Position numbers and translations under genes: made by a program. Shown here piece after piece: positions 35,911-45,394 of a DNA stretch of 64,000 nucleotides (positions are counted from its first letter, which is position 1; each line of letters starts with the position of its first letter). Source of the DNA: Theocolax elegans (lineage: Eukaryota; Arthropoda; Insecta; Hymenoptera; Cerocephalidae); assembly GCA_026168455.1 (NCBI GenBank), contig CM047427.1, forward strand, positions 37,700,905-37,764,904. The letters are read 5' to 3'. The notes beneath the pieces were generated by a model. It was not told the origin of the DNA. It worked only from the letters and a program-made list of their open reading frames with translations, and did no database searches.

Positions 35911-36154
35911 TGATGGATTATTGGGTGGTGGCAGCAATAAAAACACGCCTCACTACACTTCACTTTGTTTAATATAAAAATAATAAGATAATAAAAGTAC
36001 AAGATAATAAAAACGAGATCTCGCGGTGGCGCCAAAACGATCAACTCAGATCGGTAGCTGAGGAGAGAGTGAGTCCTCCGACGGACACCGTGCTCTTCTA
36101 TTGTCTTAAGGTGGTGGGGGAAAATCGATAGAAGGGCCGATCGCAATTCCAACA
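35911..36154 (-). repeat. Copia 5' LTR (244 bp)
   Basis: Partner of 19734-19977; two substitutions noticed. Followed on the right by the ATTAT target duplication (36155-36159). Confidence 0.95.
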
Positions 36155-36282
36155 ATTATAAAAAAAAACAAACGAAAATGAAAACTACCCCGTGGTTAGA
36201 ATAATTCTGGTATATGCCTCTGTAATTAGGAATTTCTTTATTCAGGAAATGAATCGCTAGATAACGAATACTTTGACTGAAA

Positions 36283-36907
36283 TCATGACGGCTGTTGTTG
36301 TTCTAGTACATACAAACTAGTACAAACAGTATTACTTAATGACACAAATGGCCTCGTTGGTAATAGAGGTGGTAGCTTCTGCGATTGCTGTAGACCGGGA
36401 CCACTGTTCAAGCTCAACGATAGTAATAATTGTAGTGATGTCGAAGCACCCTGTTAAGTTATAATGACCAAATTTTAAAAATTAGTAATGCAGAAACTTT
36501 TATCTACATGTGTTCTCAAAGTGTTCCATCATCGTTGACTTACCACTCGTAAGCTCATTCACTTTTTCGTAGTCTTGACAACTTCTTCAGATTTACCCAT
36601 AGTGTCCGAATCGTGTCTATTTTTTGATTACGCTTGTTGAAGTTGGTTCGATGACAATGATGTCTTCTGGGGTGACAGAGTCTGCCAGAGCCGATGTAGA
36701 CCGTTCTATTGCAATATTACGAGAGGTTTACGTTCTGTTTTTGAGCTTGATGAGGTTGAGCTTGCAATGTAGACGCTGTAGAATTATTTGCAGTCGGCAG
36801 TGTTACTATGTTCGATCCATCTGGTAATCGGCGTACACGATTTCCCGATGATGAAGCTTCAATACCGCTTGCGCTTTCCAATACGCTTCTGTTGCGGCGA
36901 TTAGCAG
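36283..36907 (-). pseudogene. Exon-like host gene fragments, unidentified
   Basis: Two minus-strand blocks look like exons. Block one (36907-36544) follows CTATAG and ends at GTAAGT; it encodes a Ser/Thr/Ala-rich, low-hydrophobic sequence (including LPDGSNIVTLPTANNSTAS) with at least one frameshift and stops. Block two (36450-36283) follows TTAACAG and encodes LNSGPGLQQSQKLPPLLP and neighbours to a TGA. Composition is that of a disordered region of a nuclear or RNA-binding protein. I cannot name the gene. It lies just downstream of the LARP1-like exons on the same strand, so it may or may not belong with them. Confidence 0.4.
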
Positions 36908-37458
36908 CTATAGTGATCTCGAGAATTCATTTAATTTAAGGCTAAAATTTATAAAGTATACAATTATGTTTATTTAATGATAATTTGGATAATCGAGATC
37001 TAAAAATTCGCAAATTAACACGAATCTTTCATTTAAAGTTTACTTAAAAAATATCCAATCTTAACATAAAATCAATAATTTCCAATAAATTATTTAAAAT
37101 TTTTTAATAACTTAATTCACCTCTACTTCTCTAAAATCTTCGATAGTTTTAAATTTATGGAGATATTCTTATAATTTAGTGTGAACAAGAAGTTGATCTA
37201 AAAGTACTTATAATACTTAAAAAACGCCCAGAATTTTTCCAGTCCATAAACTTGATCTAAATAAAATTAATTTAAATCTTATATACCTATGGTTTATTTA
37301 CAAAGATGATTTTAATCTTTACAGCAATATTTTTTTATTTAATTTTTTTTAATAATAAAATTCAATAGAACAATTTCAAAATATAAATTTTATTTGTAGC
37401 GTAAAATACAATTTCTTTCTAAAAATCCTGAATATCTAATGTAGATAAATGCACTTAC
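36908..37458. other. AT-rich, intron-like
   Basis: No ORF. The part next to 37458 matches the sequence after the donor at 55451, consistent with shared intron sequence of the LARP1-like fragments. Confidence 0.5.
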
Positions 37459-38093
37459 CACTTTTATAATTTTTCGCTGTTTCCACTTGAAAATCTTTAT
37501 AAAGTTGTGGTCTGAATTTTTGTTCTAAACCGTAATTATAAAAAAATTCAAAACAGAGACTTAAACCCATAACAATATCCTTCATATCCTTCACATACAT
37601 CTCCAAAAGCTATTGTACTAAACTCTTTGTACATAGTGCAATTGTAATTCTTTAAGAGAAATGACCAAAATTGGAAGAGTGTGTTCACCTCTTTCTCCAT
37701 ACCAAGTTATTTACACATTATTTACACTAAAATAAAAAGAGATTCCATGAATCCTAAAGTGAATGATGACTTTATGTAAATTTTATAAATAATGAATACA
37801 ACAACGTGATTTATGTCAACATGATTTCTTTAGCTAAGAAAAGAAAACATATTATAATAATCATCATCACATCAAGAATGTATAACTTAGTTACAAAAAG
37901 TAAATTCAAGATTTTTTAATATCTTACCTTTTAAACAATGTGAATGATATTTATGATGCACTTGTTGAGTGAAACCGTTTACTTTCAATAACCAATGACT
38001 AGGATGTTGGAAAGTTGACAATGATTGCGGAGCACTACCGTAATTACTAGCTAAGAAACCTTTGTTTGAACTTGTAAATATTTCTTTATATCT
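37459..38093 (-). pseudogene. LARP1: LARP1-like DM15 exons (two exons)
   Basis: LARP1 binds capped 5' ends of TOP mRNAs through its C-terminal DM15 repeats. Exon one (38093-37928) encodes FQHPSHWLLKVNGFTQQVHH and ends at GTAAGAT; exon two (about 37712-37459) encodes TLFQFWSFLLK, MYKEF and, after a stop, EQKFRPQLYKDFQVETAKNY and ends at GTAAGTG. Both match consecutive DM15 segments in order. An in-frame TGA in exon two and an uncertain acceptor argue for a pseudogene. Introns are kept, so it arose by DNA duplication, not retrotransposition. A second fragment is at 55269-55451. Confidence 0.82.
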
Positions 38094-38641
38094 GTAAATA
38101 TTTGTTTATACAATATTACTTCACAAGAACAATTACAGGAGTGCAGTAATGCTATGTGCAGTGCAAGTTTTAACCGCGTGTGTCTGTCATGATAAGATTT
38201 GTCAATTCAACCACAAATTCAAATGGCAGGGACATATTTAACAACAGTATTTAGTGTATACAATGTACATTGTATCTATACGGTTATACCTGGAATATAA
38301 TAATAATAATAATAGTAATAATAATAATAATAATATAATTCATATTTATCTTATAAATTATCTTTAAATTTAATTATAATGTATTCGACAATTTAAAACA
38401 TAAATAAAATGTAAAAAAATAAATGTTACTTTATTGACAACTTAATGTTTTCAAATATAAATAAAATATAAATCTTATACAATAAATAAATTAATTAGAT
38501 AATAAATAAAAATTATTTACCATCCAAAAGTTATTTACCATACAAAAATAGTTATTATTCTATTATTTTCAAACACTACCAGTATTGGTAAAATACTGGA
38601 CAAGAGCTTCCGCTATTTTGTAATGCTCGCTTAACTTTATA
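38094..38641. other. AT-rich spacer with (AAT)n microsatellite
   Basis: An imperfect AAT run occupies 38296-38335. Nothing else recognised before the Tigger end at 38642. Confidence 0.6.
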
Positions 38642-38932
38642 CAGTCGACTCTCGATTTAGGGCCGGGTACGGGGCTGTAGGGGTAGCCGATTCTAAGAAA
38701 TAGACTGTTCCCACTCCTTGCGCTTCGTAAGGAACTTGTGCGTTCTCGCAATTGGTTTCTCTCGCTCGATTTAAGGCCGCTCGTATAGCTACGATATTAT
38801 GCCGATTTTCACTACTTTTATTTATATAGTTTGCTTTGATCTGTACAATAACTTACTAGTACATATTCAGCTATCGAATATAGTGTGCGCATATATATCC
38901 ATACTTATAAATATCCATATAAATATCCATAT

Positions 38933-39959
38933 TGTGACGGAAATCGTCACACAATCTTTTCGCGGCAAACGAAGCATTTAAATTCTGTTAAATGTAAGTC
39001 GTCGGAGCCTTTGGTATGTCAAGGCCAACCGACGACATTTGTTTACGTCGATCGAATTGTACAATTACGCGCGCAATGGTACGTAGGGATGAGAGCGCGA
39101 GTGTGTGTGTGTTCCCCACTCTCATCCCTTTTTCGAAAATTAGGCGATTGCCTAAGTAGTATGTCCCGATCCGCCGATCGAGGCGGACAAAATCTTTCCG
39201 GTGCCGAATATAGTGTTTACGGCTAATAAGGCGCGTGAGGCGCAACAAAGCCATCGGTTACCCGGAACATCCTCGTGAGTGAGCCGCGAGTGACTTGGTG
39301 AGTGTGAGCAAGGACGGGAAGTGTTGTGTGAGTGCGGACGCGGTTCGCGAGGCACTCGCCGCGGCACAGGGCCGCCTTCCACCACCGCAGCCGACGTCGT
39401 CCTCCGTTGCCCAGGAGGACACAGGGACAAGGATCGGCTGGGCCATCCACGGGGCGCACCCCGGTAAGTCCTCTTGTATTACCGCGCGTTCCCCCCTTTC
39501 CCCGAGTGTATGTGTGTGAGTACATCGGGAGTGTATTCGGGTACGCCGGTACCCGAATAGCGGAGTTCAGGAAGGAGTCAACCGCAGGCGAGGATCTCGA
39601 TCCGGTTGACTCCCGGACTTCCGCCCGCGCGAAAGAACATTGTCGCGGCCCGAGGCCTGGATGGCCAATTGTTAATCAAAGTAGAATAAATGTTCTTCTA
39701 TTTTTATTTTAATTAACTGTGTTTTCTTTTATTCTCCCCGCTCCCGCCGACATTTTAATAATTTACACATCGTGTCGAGGCAAGGAGGATCGCCCGAATC
39801 CTCCATACCGTACGTCCCAGCGAACTCGCGTTCCTGGCGACAGCCGCAGTTCGGATAAATAAATTAATTGTGTGCGCGGTATTGGGCAACGCGGCCCAAC
39901 GGTTAATTTTAATTATTAATAATAATTAATTATACCGGGTTCGCGAATACCACGTCACA
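38933..39959 (+). repeat. Gypsy copy A 5' LTR (1027 bp)
   Basis: TGTGAC...GTCACA. The first 19 bases form a hairpin, TGTGACG-gaaat-CGTCACA, and the terminus repeats CGTCACA. AATAAA near 39686 is a candidate poly(A) signal. A GTAAGT donor lies at 39464. Relative to copy B it has an extra ~345 bp (about 39435-39777). GC-rich ORFs on both strands are incidental and recur identically in the 3' LTR. Confidence 0.97.
39464..39469 (+). promoter_or_regulatory. Candidate 5' splice donor in the LTR
   Basis: CCCCG followed by GTAAGT is a near-consensus donor. It lies in the part of the LTR absent from copy B, which also lacks the third ORF. It could pair with the acceptor at 49333 to make a subgenomic mRNA, or with an acceptor that removes the leader. 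Whether the transcript starts upstream of it is not known. Confidence 0.45.
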
Positions 39960-39961
39960 AA

Positions 39962-39979
39962 TGGCGACCGTGACAGGAC
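39962..39979 (+). promoter_or_regulatory. Primer-binding site, tRNA-Arg(UCG)
   Basis: TGGCGACCGTGACAGGAC begins two bases after the LTR and is complementary over 18 nt to the 3' end of insect tRNA-Arg(UCG) including CCA. Drosophila 412/mdg1-type elements use the same primer class. Confidence 0.88.
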
Positions 39980-40960
39980 GTTCGGTTTCGTCCTCAACGA
40001 TTTTAAATTAATGTAAAATTGTCGGCCATATTTTCGCGCGCGAGCAGTGTCGCGGCGAAACGGAGCGGGTAAACAGAGAGAGGGAGAGAGAGAGAGAGTG
40101 AGTTATACGAGTTAGAGTGAGAGAGAGAGAGAGAGCGCGAGAGACGGCGTGTGAGACGCGTCTCTATACCGGAGTATTCCCCCTCTTGCTCGGGTATCCG
40201 AGGAGAGGTATACACCGGTATATCGAGAGAGAGTTCGCGCGCGACCGTGTTTAGCCGGAAGCGCTCGAACTTACCGAGATCGGTCTCTCTCGATCGCGAG
40301 CTTGACGGGAGATCTTTGCTTAGCTTGTATGGGAGCGGCAAAGTAGGGAGAGAGTAGCCTGCGCCGCGGATCGCGGGCAGCGAGAATCCCCCCCGAATAG
40401 CGAACGGGAAAGACTTTGCGAGAGCCGATCATCATCGGCTCTCTCCGATTGCGCCCGCGAGTGGGAGTGAGAGAGAGAATCCCTAGTCGCGGGGAATCGG
40501 AGTAGGTGCTAGGCGGGCTATAGGTGTGTGAGTGAGAGAGATAGCGCGATCGCCTAGCCCCTTCGCGAGTATAAGTCTTCGCAGCTGGTTTCGCAGATAG
40601 AAACCACTGCGGCGAATTATTTTATTTCGTTTTAATAAAATAAATTCGTTCCCGCGCGGGATTTATTTGAGATTTATGGTGTGAGAGTGTTTTCAATTAA
40701 ATCCTTTCGGGAGAGGTAGTTGCCCCACCCCCTCCCTTTTTAAAGAAAATTTTAAAATTATAATATTTGTTTTCTTTTTATACGGGACGCGGCGAAATTT
40801 TAATTGAATTTATTTTTGAGTTGAGAGCGAAAATTTTGCTGCTTTCTCCCCTCCCTGACATATATTATGTAGTAATTATAATTTAATAATTGTGTTTATT
40901 ATTTATTATTATTTATTTATATAATATATGTATAAATTGTTGTGTATATTAAATATATTT
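39980..40960 (+). other. Gypsy leader, proximal part
   Basis: Contains a (GA)n tract (about 40073-40135), GC-rich sequence to about 40600 and A/T-rich sequence after. The 112-codon minus ORF and 68-codon plus ORF here are not supported by any motif. Confidence 0.6.
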
Positions 40961-42560
40961 TACAACTATTGTTAATTGTTTAGACTGGTTGCAAGTTAAA
41001 TAATTAACATTAAGTAACTTTGTGTGAATCAGCCGCAAAGTTACAATAGTTGTAATATTAATTATTTAAGCTCGTGTGTGAGTAAAATAATTCAAATTAT
41101 TTCTTTATTACAATTATCTGACAGTAATTACTTGATCTAATATTTGGTATTTATTGAGTATTACTGTTCACGATACTTGTAATATATTTTTGTAAATTTT
41201 TGAGTGTGAGAAAATTTTTTTTTATAACTCGTGTTAATTGTTTAGACTTGTTGCAAGTTAAACAATTAATGTTAAGTATCTTTGTATGATTGTTCCGCAA
41301 AGATACGAGAGTTGTAAAATATAATTATTTAGACTCGAGAGTGAGTTAAATAATCGAATTTTTTTTGCATGTATTTTAATGATCGGCATTTAACCTAATA
41401 TTTCGTATTCGTTATTTGCTGTGAAATTTTAATATATGTTAAAAACTTTCTTTTCTCTTTTTGTGTGTTTAAATTATATCTCCACACATTTTTACCAATT
41501 ATTTAGACTTGTTTGTTAGTTAAATAATTGGTTATAATTTTTTTTTTTGGTGTGTTTGAGTAAAATTATTCGGTGTATAAATTTAATTGTTTAGACTTGT
41601 TAGCAAGTTAAATAATTAAATTTTCATTTCCTTTTCGTTCAATTTAATTAAAAAAGGAAATATAAATTATTTCAACTTGGTAGCAACATAAATTATTTAT
41701 TTAGTCCTTCTTAGGATAAAATAAATATATTTCGCTAAAAAATTGTCGTTTGGGACGACAATTAGTGAAATAATTATTTTGTTGCAAACCTACCGTTGAA
41801 ATAATTTAATTAAATTTGTGTTTGTTGTGTAGTGTAAATTATAAAGGAAATTTTTTTTTTGTTGTTGTGAGCTTGGAAAAGCAAAATAATAAATAGTGTC
41901 TTGGTGTGTGTGAATCACAAGACACTGTATTTATTTTTATATTTATTTTAAATTTAATTATTCAGGCTCGTTAGTGAGATAAATAATTTAATTTTTTTTC
42001 TTTGTCTTTTCTTCCTTTATAATTTGTTGTTCTGCATTTATTAATAGATTGAAACCTTAATTATTTCAATTTCCATAACAAAATAAATTCTTTTCGCCAG
42101 TAAGGAATCTTTTGGATTATAACTGGCGAGAGAGATATTTTGGGAAATCGTTAAATTTACCATTACTGGTTAAATTACGGACGATATTGAAATAATTTGA
42201 GGATTTCTTTTTGTTAATAATTAATTATTTTTGCTTGCAGAAGCAATTGTATAGAGTCTTGGTGCGTGTGAGTCACAAGACACTATTATAAACAGTAATT
42301 ATTTAGACTTGTGAGCAAGTTAAATAATTAATTGTAATTTGGTGCAAGTGTTAAGTGTGTGATTTGTCACAACTTTAACCAACAAAATTTAATTATTTTG
42401 TCCTTCTAAGGACGAAATAAATTCCTTTTAAAGAAAATCTTTTGGATTTTAATTAAGTGAATTAATTTTGTTGGTACACTAGTCGGTGCATTTTTACAAT
42501 TTATTGTAATTAAGCCGACACCAAATTTTTTTTTACTCGTTGGGAGTAATAATTATTTTA
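40961..42560 (+). ncRNA. Repeated hairpin modules in the gypsy leader (structured RNA candidate)
   Basis: At least ten A/T-rich hairpins recur. One theme is TTAATTATTTAGACTTG, a 3-5 nt loop, then CAAGTTAAATAATTAA with a bulged G (40971-41008, 41234-41269, 41494-41532, 41582-41620, 42297-42330). A second, GTAACTTTG/CAAAGTTAC (41014-41022/41036-41044), becomes GTATCTTTG/CAAAGATAC in the next block (41276-41284/41298-41306), a compensatory A-U to U-A change. Outer stems enclose hairpins: 40961-40971 with 41044-41054, 41664-41676 with 41795-41807, 42059-42070 with 42186-42197. These look like multi-branched units. Possible roles are packaging, translation initiation or stability; none is shown. 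Confidence 0.6.
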
Positions 42561-42693
42561 TTGTGGTGAGTCCAATAAAATAATTTCCAATTGAAAATTG
42601 GATACTTCCGAAGTATTTGAAACACTAGGGATTTCATCTGAAATCCCGGTTGAGAGTACTTCTCCCGACGTAACACGTCGGCTGCTGCTGGTC

Positions 42694-42704
42694 AAAAAAA
42701 AAAA
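42694..42704 (+). repeat. A11 tract just before the gag ATG
   Basis: Eleven A residues precede TAATGG. In copy B the tract has 7 A (18209-18215). Upstream of it, about 34 codons are free of stops in both copies; with 7 A they are in frame with gag, with 11 A they are not. Confidence 0.85.
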
Positions 42705-42706
42705 TA

Positions 42707-45394
42707 ATGGCCAGCAGCTATGAAGCCCGAATGGCCCAGCTTATGCGTGAATCACGCATAGCTAGGGATATTCGTCGGGAAACGAAGAAGCTTCCGATTG
42801 AGGCAGTGTATGCCCAATTGGAGCATCTAAGTTTAAACGCAAATGGCGAAGAGGCGGAGTGCCGCGAACGCCTTTTGCGTCACCGGATAAGATGTGTAGA
42901 CATTAATCTGGAAATACCATGGTTCCCTGAATACGATGAGAATGTAAGGGCAGAGCCTGCACATAAACCTCTGGTATGTCAGGAACTATGGGAAATTAGG
43001 AAACCTCGTTCCAGGAAAGGGAGTGTGGTCCCATCAGGAACGGAAGTTTCCTGCGAGTCCGAAATGTCGGATCGCGAAAGGGTTGCTAGTGACAGAGCAC
43101 CTATCCCTGAAGAAGATGGAGCTCTGTCACCAAGTGGTCTGTCCAGAAACTCGCCATTGAGTACTGCACAAAGCCCGAGGTTGGCACCAACAGGTGCTAT
43201 ACCTAAACGGTTTGGTGAGGTACTGGCAGCTAACATGACCACGACTGCAATCCCTTATGTTCCTGTTTCGGTGGCTGCAACATCATGCACAACCACTACG
43301 TCGACGGTTACGACCGTGACGACTGCTCAACTCGGAGGTTTTTATGCACCCGCACATTACCTCCCAATTGAAGAGCAGAGAAACAGTGGACATCTTGGCA
43401 CTAGAGAGAGTGAAGTGCCAACACAACATTTTGACTTGGGTTCGCAGACGGAAGCCGACCGTCGTACGTCACGAGGATACACCTCTAGACAATACGACAA
43501 CAGGCAACCTGAAGCTAATACAACCGAACGTCAATTTGTTGATGATAGGAATGGATATGACCTTCCTAATGACGTCAGTGTTCAATCTTACGAAAAACCG
43601 AGATTTGAACAGAGACGTCGTGAGACCTCTTCTAAGACTTGTGAAGGACAAGATAGAAGAGAGAGGCGTGAGTACACGACTCCAAACAGAAATTCACGAC
43701 ACCATCGTTCTGTGAGTAGAGCCTCAAGCAACGATGAACGTCGTGAAAGCTGTACGGAGAGACGTACTCATAAACGTCAGTCCAACCGTAAACTCGACGA
43801 CCGAGCACAGACGGAAATTCCGGAGCAAGGTCACAAAGAGAGGTCGGACAGACGTAGAGAAACGCCTCGAGAGAAACGTGCGGTGGCCACTTGCGATCAG
43901 TGCACTCAGACGGATTCGTCCGATGGGTATCGGTCTGATCGCGAACCTGCTCGTAGGAGATCCGATTCTCGTAGGGCGGCTGAAGGCCGACAAGAGAATA
44001 GGAATCCTTCTACCAGCAGGCGTAGGAGTTCCCGGACGGATAATAGAGACGACCGTCGGGAAAGAGAGTCCTACGAAGCCAGGCCAAGGTATCGTGAAGA
44101 CGATAACCGAACGCACGAACGGACAGGGTGCGCACGAGAACTGCGTATCTGGAACATGTCCTTTGATGGTGAGACCAAAAAGGACGCGGAAGAATTTCTG
44201 AACCGTTTGCACGACTTCAGAAATGACAACGAGTTCTCAGATCGCAGGATGTTCAGTGCCCTGCCCAATGTGTTCTCAAAATCAGCACTGTTCTGGTATA
44301 GAACAGTTCAGCCATCTCTTCGAGATTGGCGTGATTTTGAGATCGAGTTCCTAAATGAGTATGGCCGTATAATAAATGACGAAGATTTACTCATGGAACT
44401 TCGATCAAGAACACAAAATGAGGGAGAAAAGGCTACGACGTTCTTGAACTGTTTCAGAGCGATCGTAAATAAGTTTAAAAGCCCTCCCTCATTAGAACAA
44501 CAGGTGAAGATGGCCTACTCGCAGATGAGGCCAGATTACCGTAGGTACATACCAGTACGTCAAATCAGGAATTTCTCTGATTTGACAAGCTACGGTAAAG
44601 AGTACGAGCAGCATTTAACATGGGACACGAAATTTTCCAGTTCCAACGTTAAGCGCGAGAAGCTCGTACCAGAAGCTTTCCCGAAACAGAGTGGTGGAGC
44701 ACGAGTTTCGGGCAAAGTGGCGACTGTTACCGAAAAGAGTAAGGATGAGTCTTCTCATGCGGATAAACAGTCGTCGAAGAAAACTATTAAGAAGAAGAGC
44801 AAGAAAAGTGCGAAAAACTCGCCAAACTCTTCTTCAAGCGAATACGAAGCAGCCGCTGTCTACGGTACTTCCAACGTCGCTAATAGTTTTCAGAAACGAT
44901 ACGGCAAATCGAATAACGGAGTGAGTGCCTCCAATTCGAAATCCTTATCGTACGTGCCTGTTTCTCAACAGTCACCTGGGCAACAAAAACAGAGCTCGGG
45001 CAAAAAAGAAAGACGTGTTTTGACGAATTCTCAACTGCCCCAGCAAAACGTTTTTGTCCCACAAATGGCACAAAACCTGGTGAGGTATGTGCAACCACAG
45101 GCGACGGCAGTAAATTCAACGAACCTGAGCACCAACTTTGTCGGCGTGTGTTTCACATGCCAAAAAGTCGGTCATAGGTCGTCGAATTGCCCGAGCCGAA
45201 CATGCTACCGATGCGGAAACATTGGGCACTCCGCTGAGCAGTGCTCTACCGAATTGGTAGCAAAGGAGTGCCAGCTGTGTGGAACTAGTGGCGTTACACT
45301 CCAATCATGTCCTAACTGCGTCAGGTTCCTTCAAAACGTGGGAAACCTGAACGCAGGGCACCCGAGCTGCCCCGGGCGCCCTGCACTGCAGTAA
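42707..45394 (+). CDS. gag: Gypsy Gag (895 aa)
   Basis: Gag forms the virus-like particle and packages RNA. ATG at 42707 follows an A-rich tract. Order: an N-terminal helical region (residues 1-100, similar start in copy B); Ser/Thr-rich region to about 240; a very Arg/Glu/Ser-rich basic region to about 480; a Retrotrans_gag capsid domain at about 485-650 (FSDRRMFSALPNVF, ALFWYRTVQPSLRDW, MRPDYRRYIPVRQI); a Lys/Ser linker; and at 815-875 two CCHC knuckles (CFTCQKVGHRSSNC, CYRCGNIGHSAEQC) plus a third cluster CQLCGTSGVTLQSCPNC (C-x2-C-x9-C-x2-C). Length is about twice that of usual gypsy Gag. The end overlaps the pol frame, with a -1 frameshift site at 45340. Intact; likely functional. Confidence 0.93.
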   Translation: MASSYEARMAQLMRESRIARDIRRETKKLPIEAVYAQLEHLSLNANGEEAECRERLLRHRIRCVDINLEIPWFPEYDENVRAEPAHKPLVCQELWEIRKPRSRKGSVVPSGTEVSCESEMSDRERVASDRAPIPEEDGALSPSGLSRNSPLSTAQSPRLAPTGAIPKRFGEVLAANMTTTAIPYVPVSVAATSCTTTTSTVTTVTTAQLGGFYAPAHYLPIEEQRNSGHLGTRESEVPTQHFDLGSQTEADRRTSRGYTSRQYDNRQPEANTTERQFVDDRNGYDLPNDVSVQSYEKPRFEQRRRETSSKTCEGQDRRERREYTTPNRNSRHHRSVSRASSNDERRESCTERRTHKRQSNRKLDDRAQTEIPEQGHKERSDRRRETPREKRAVATCDQCTQTDSSDGYRSDREPARRRSDSRRAAEGRQENRNPSTSRRRSSRTDNRDDRRERESYEARPRYREDDNRTHERTGCARELRIWNMSFDGETKKDAEEFLNRLHDFRNDNEFSDRRMFSALPNVFSKSALFWYRTVQPSLRDWRDFEIEFLNEYGRIINDEDLLMELRSRTQNEGEKATTFLNCFRAIVNKFKSPPSLEQQVKMAYSQMRPDYRRYIPVRQIRNFSDLTSYGKEYEQHLTWDTKFSSSNVKREKLVPEAFPKQSGGARVSGKVATVTEKSKDESSHADKQSSKKTIKKKSKKSAKNSPNSSSSEYEAAAVYGTSNVANSFQKRYGKSNNGVSASNSKSLSYVPVSQQSPGQQKQSSGKKERRVLTNSQLPQQNVFVPQMAQNLVRYVQPQATAVNSTNLSTNFVGVCFTCQKVGHRSSNCPSRTCYRCGNIGHSAEQCSTELVAKECQLCGTSGVTLQSCPNCVRFLQNVGNLNAGHPSCPGRPALQ
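45340..45384 (+). promoter_or_regulatory. -1 ribosomal frameshift signal (gag to pol)
   Basis: GGGAAAC at 45340-45346 is an X XXY YYZ heptamer placed exactly on gag codons (G GGA AAC). Slipping one base back enters the pol frame, which is open from 45316 to 49152. After a 6-nt spacer, GCAGGGC (45353-45359) pairs with GCCCTGC (45378-45384); inside, CCCG pairs with CGGG across an 8-nt loop, with one mismatch between stems. Slippery site, spacer and stem fit the canonical design. The gag stop is 48 nt downstream at 45394. Confidence 0.85.

Larger units (their letters stand above)
19734..36154 (-). mobile_element. Ty1/copia retrotransposon with a 9.4-kb nested insertion
   Basis: Two 244-bp LTRs (19734-19977 and 35911-36154; TGTTGGAA...CCATCA on the minus strand) differ at two positions seen. 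The 5-bp target duplication ATTAT flanks both ends (19729-19733, 36155-36159). Order on the minus strand: 5' LTR, initiator-Met primer site, about 1.25-kb leader, gag, protease region, integrase, RT, RNase H, polypurine tract, 3' LTR. Without the 24520-33910 insertion and one TTAA it would be about 7.0 kb. Gag is open apart from that insertion; pol has several frame breaks. Confidence 0.95.

Noticed and set aside
39152..39712. Several overlapping ORFs in the gypsy LTR
   Set aside because: GC-rich LTR sequence opens frames on both strands; identical ones recur in the 3' LTR.
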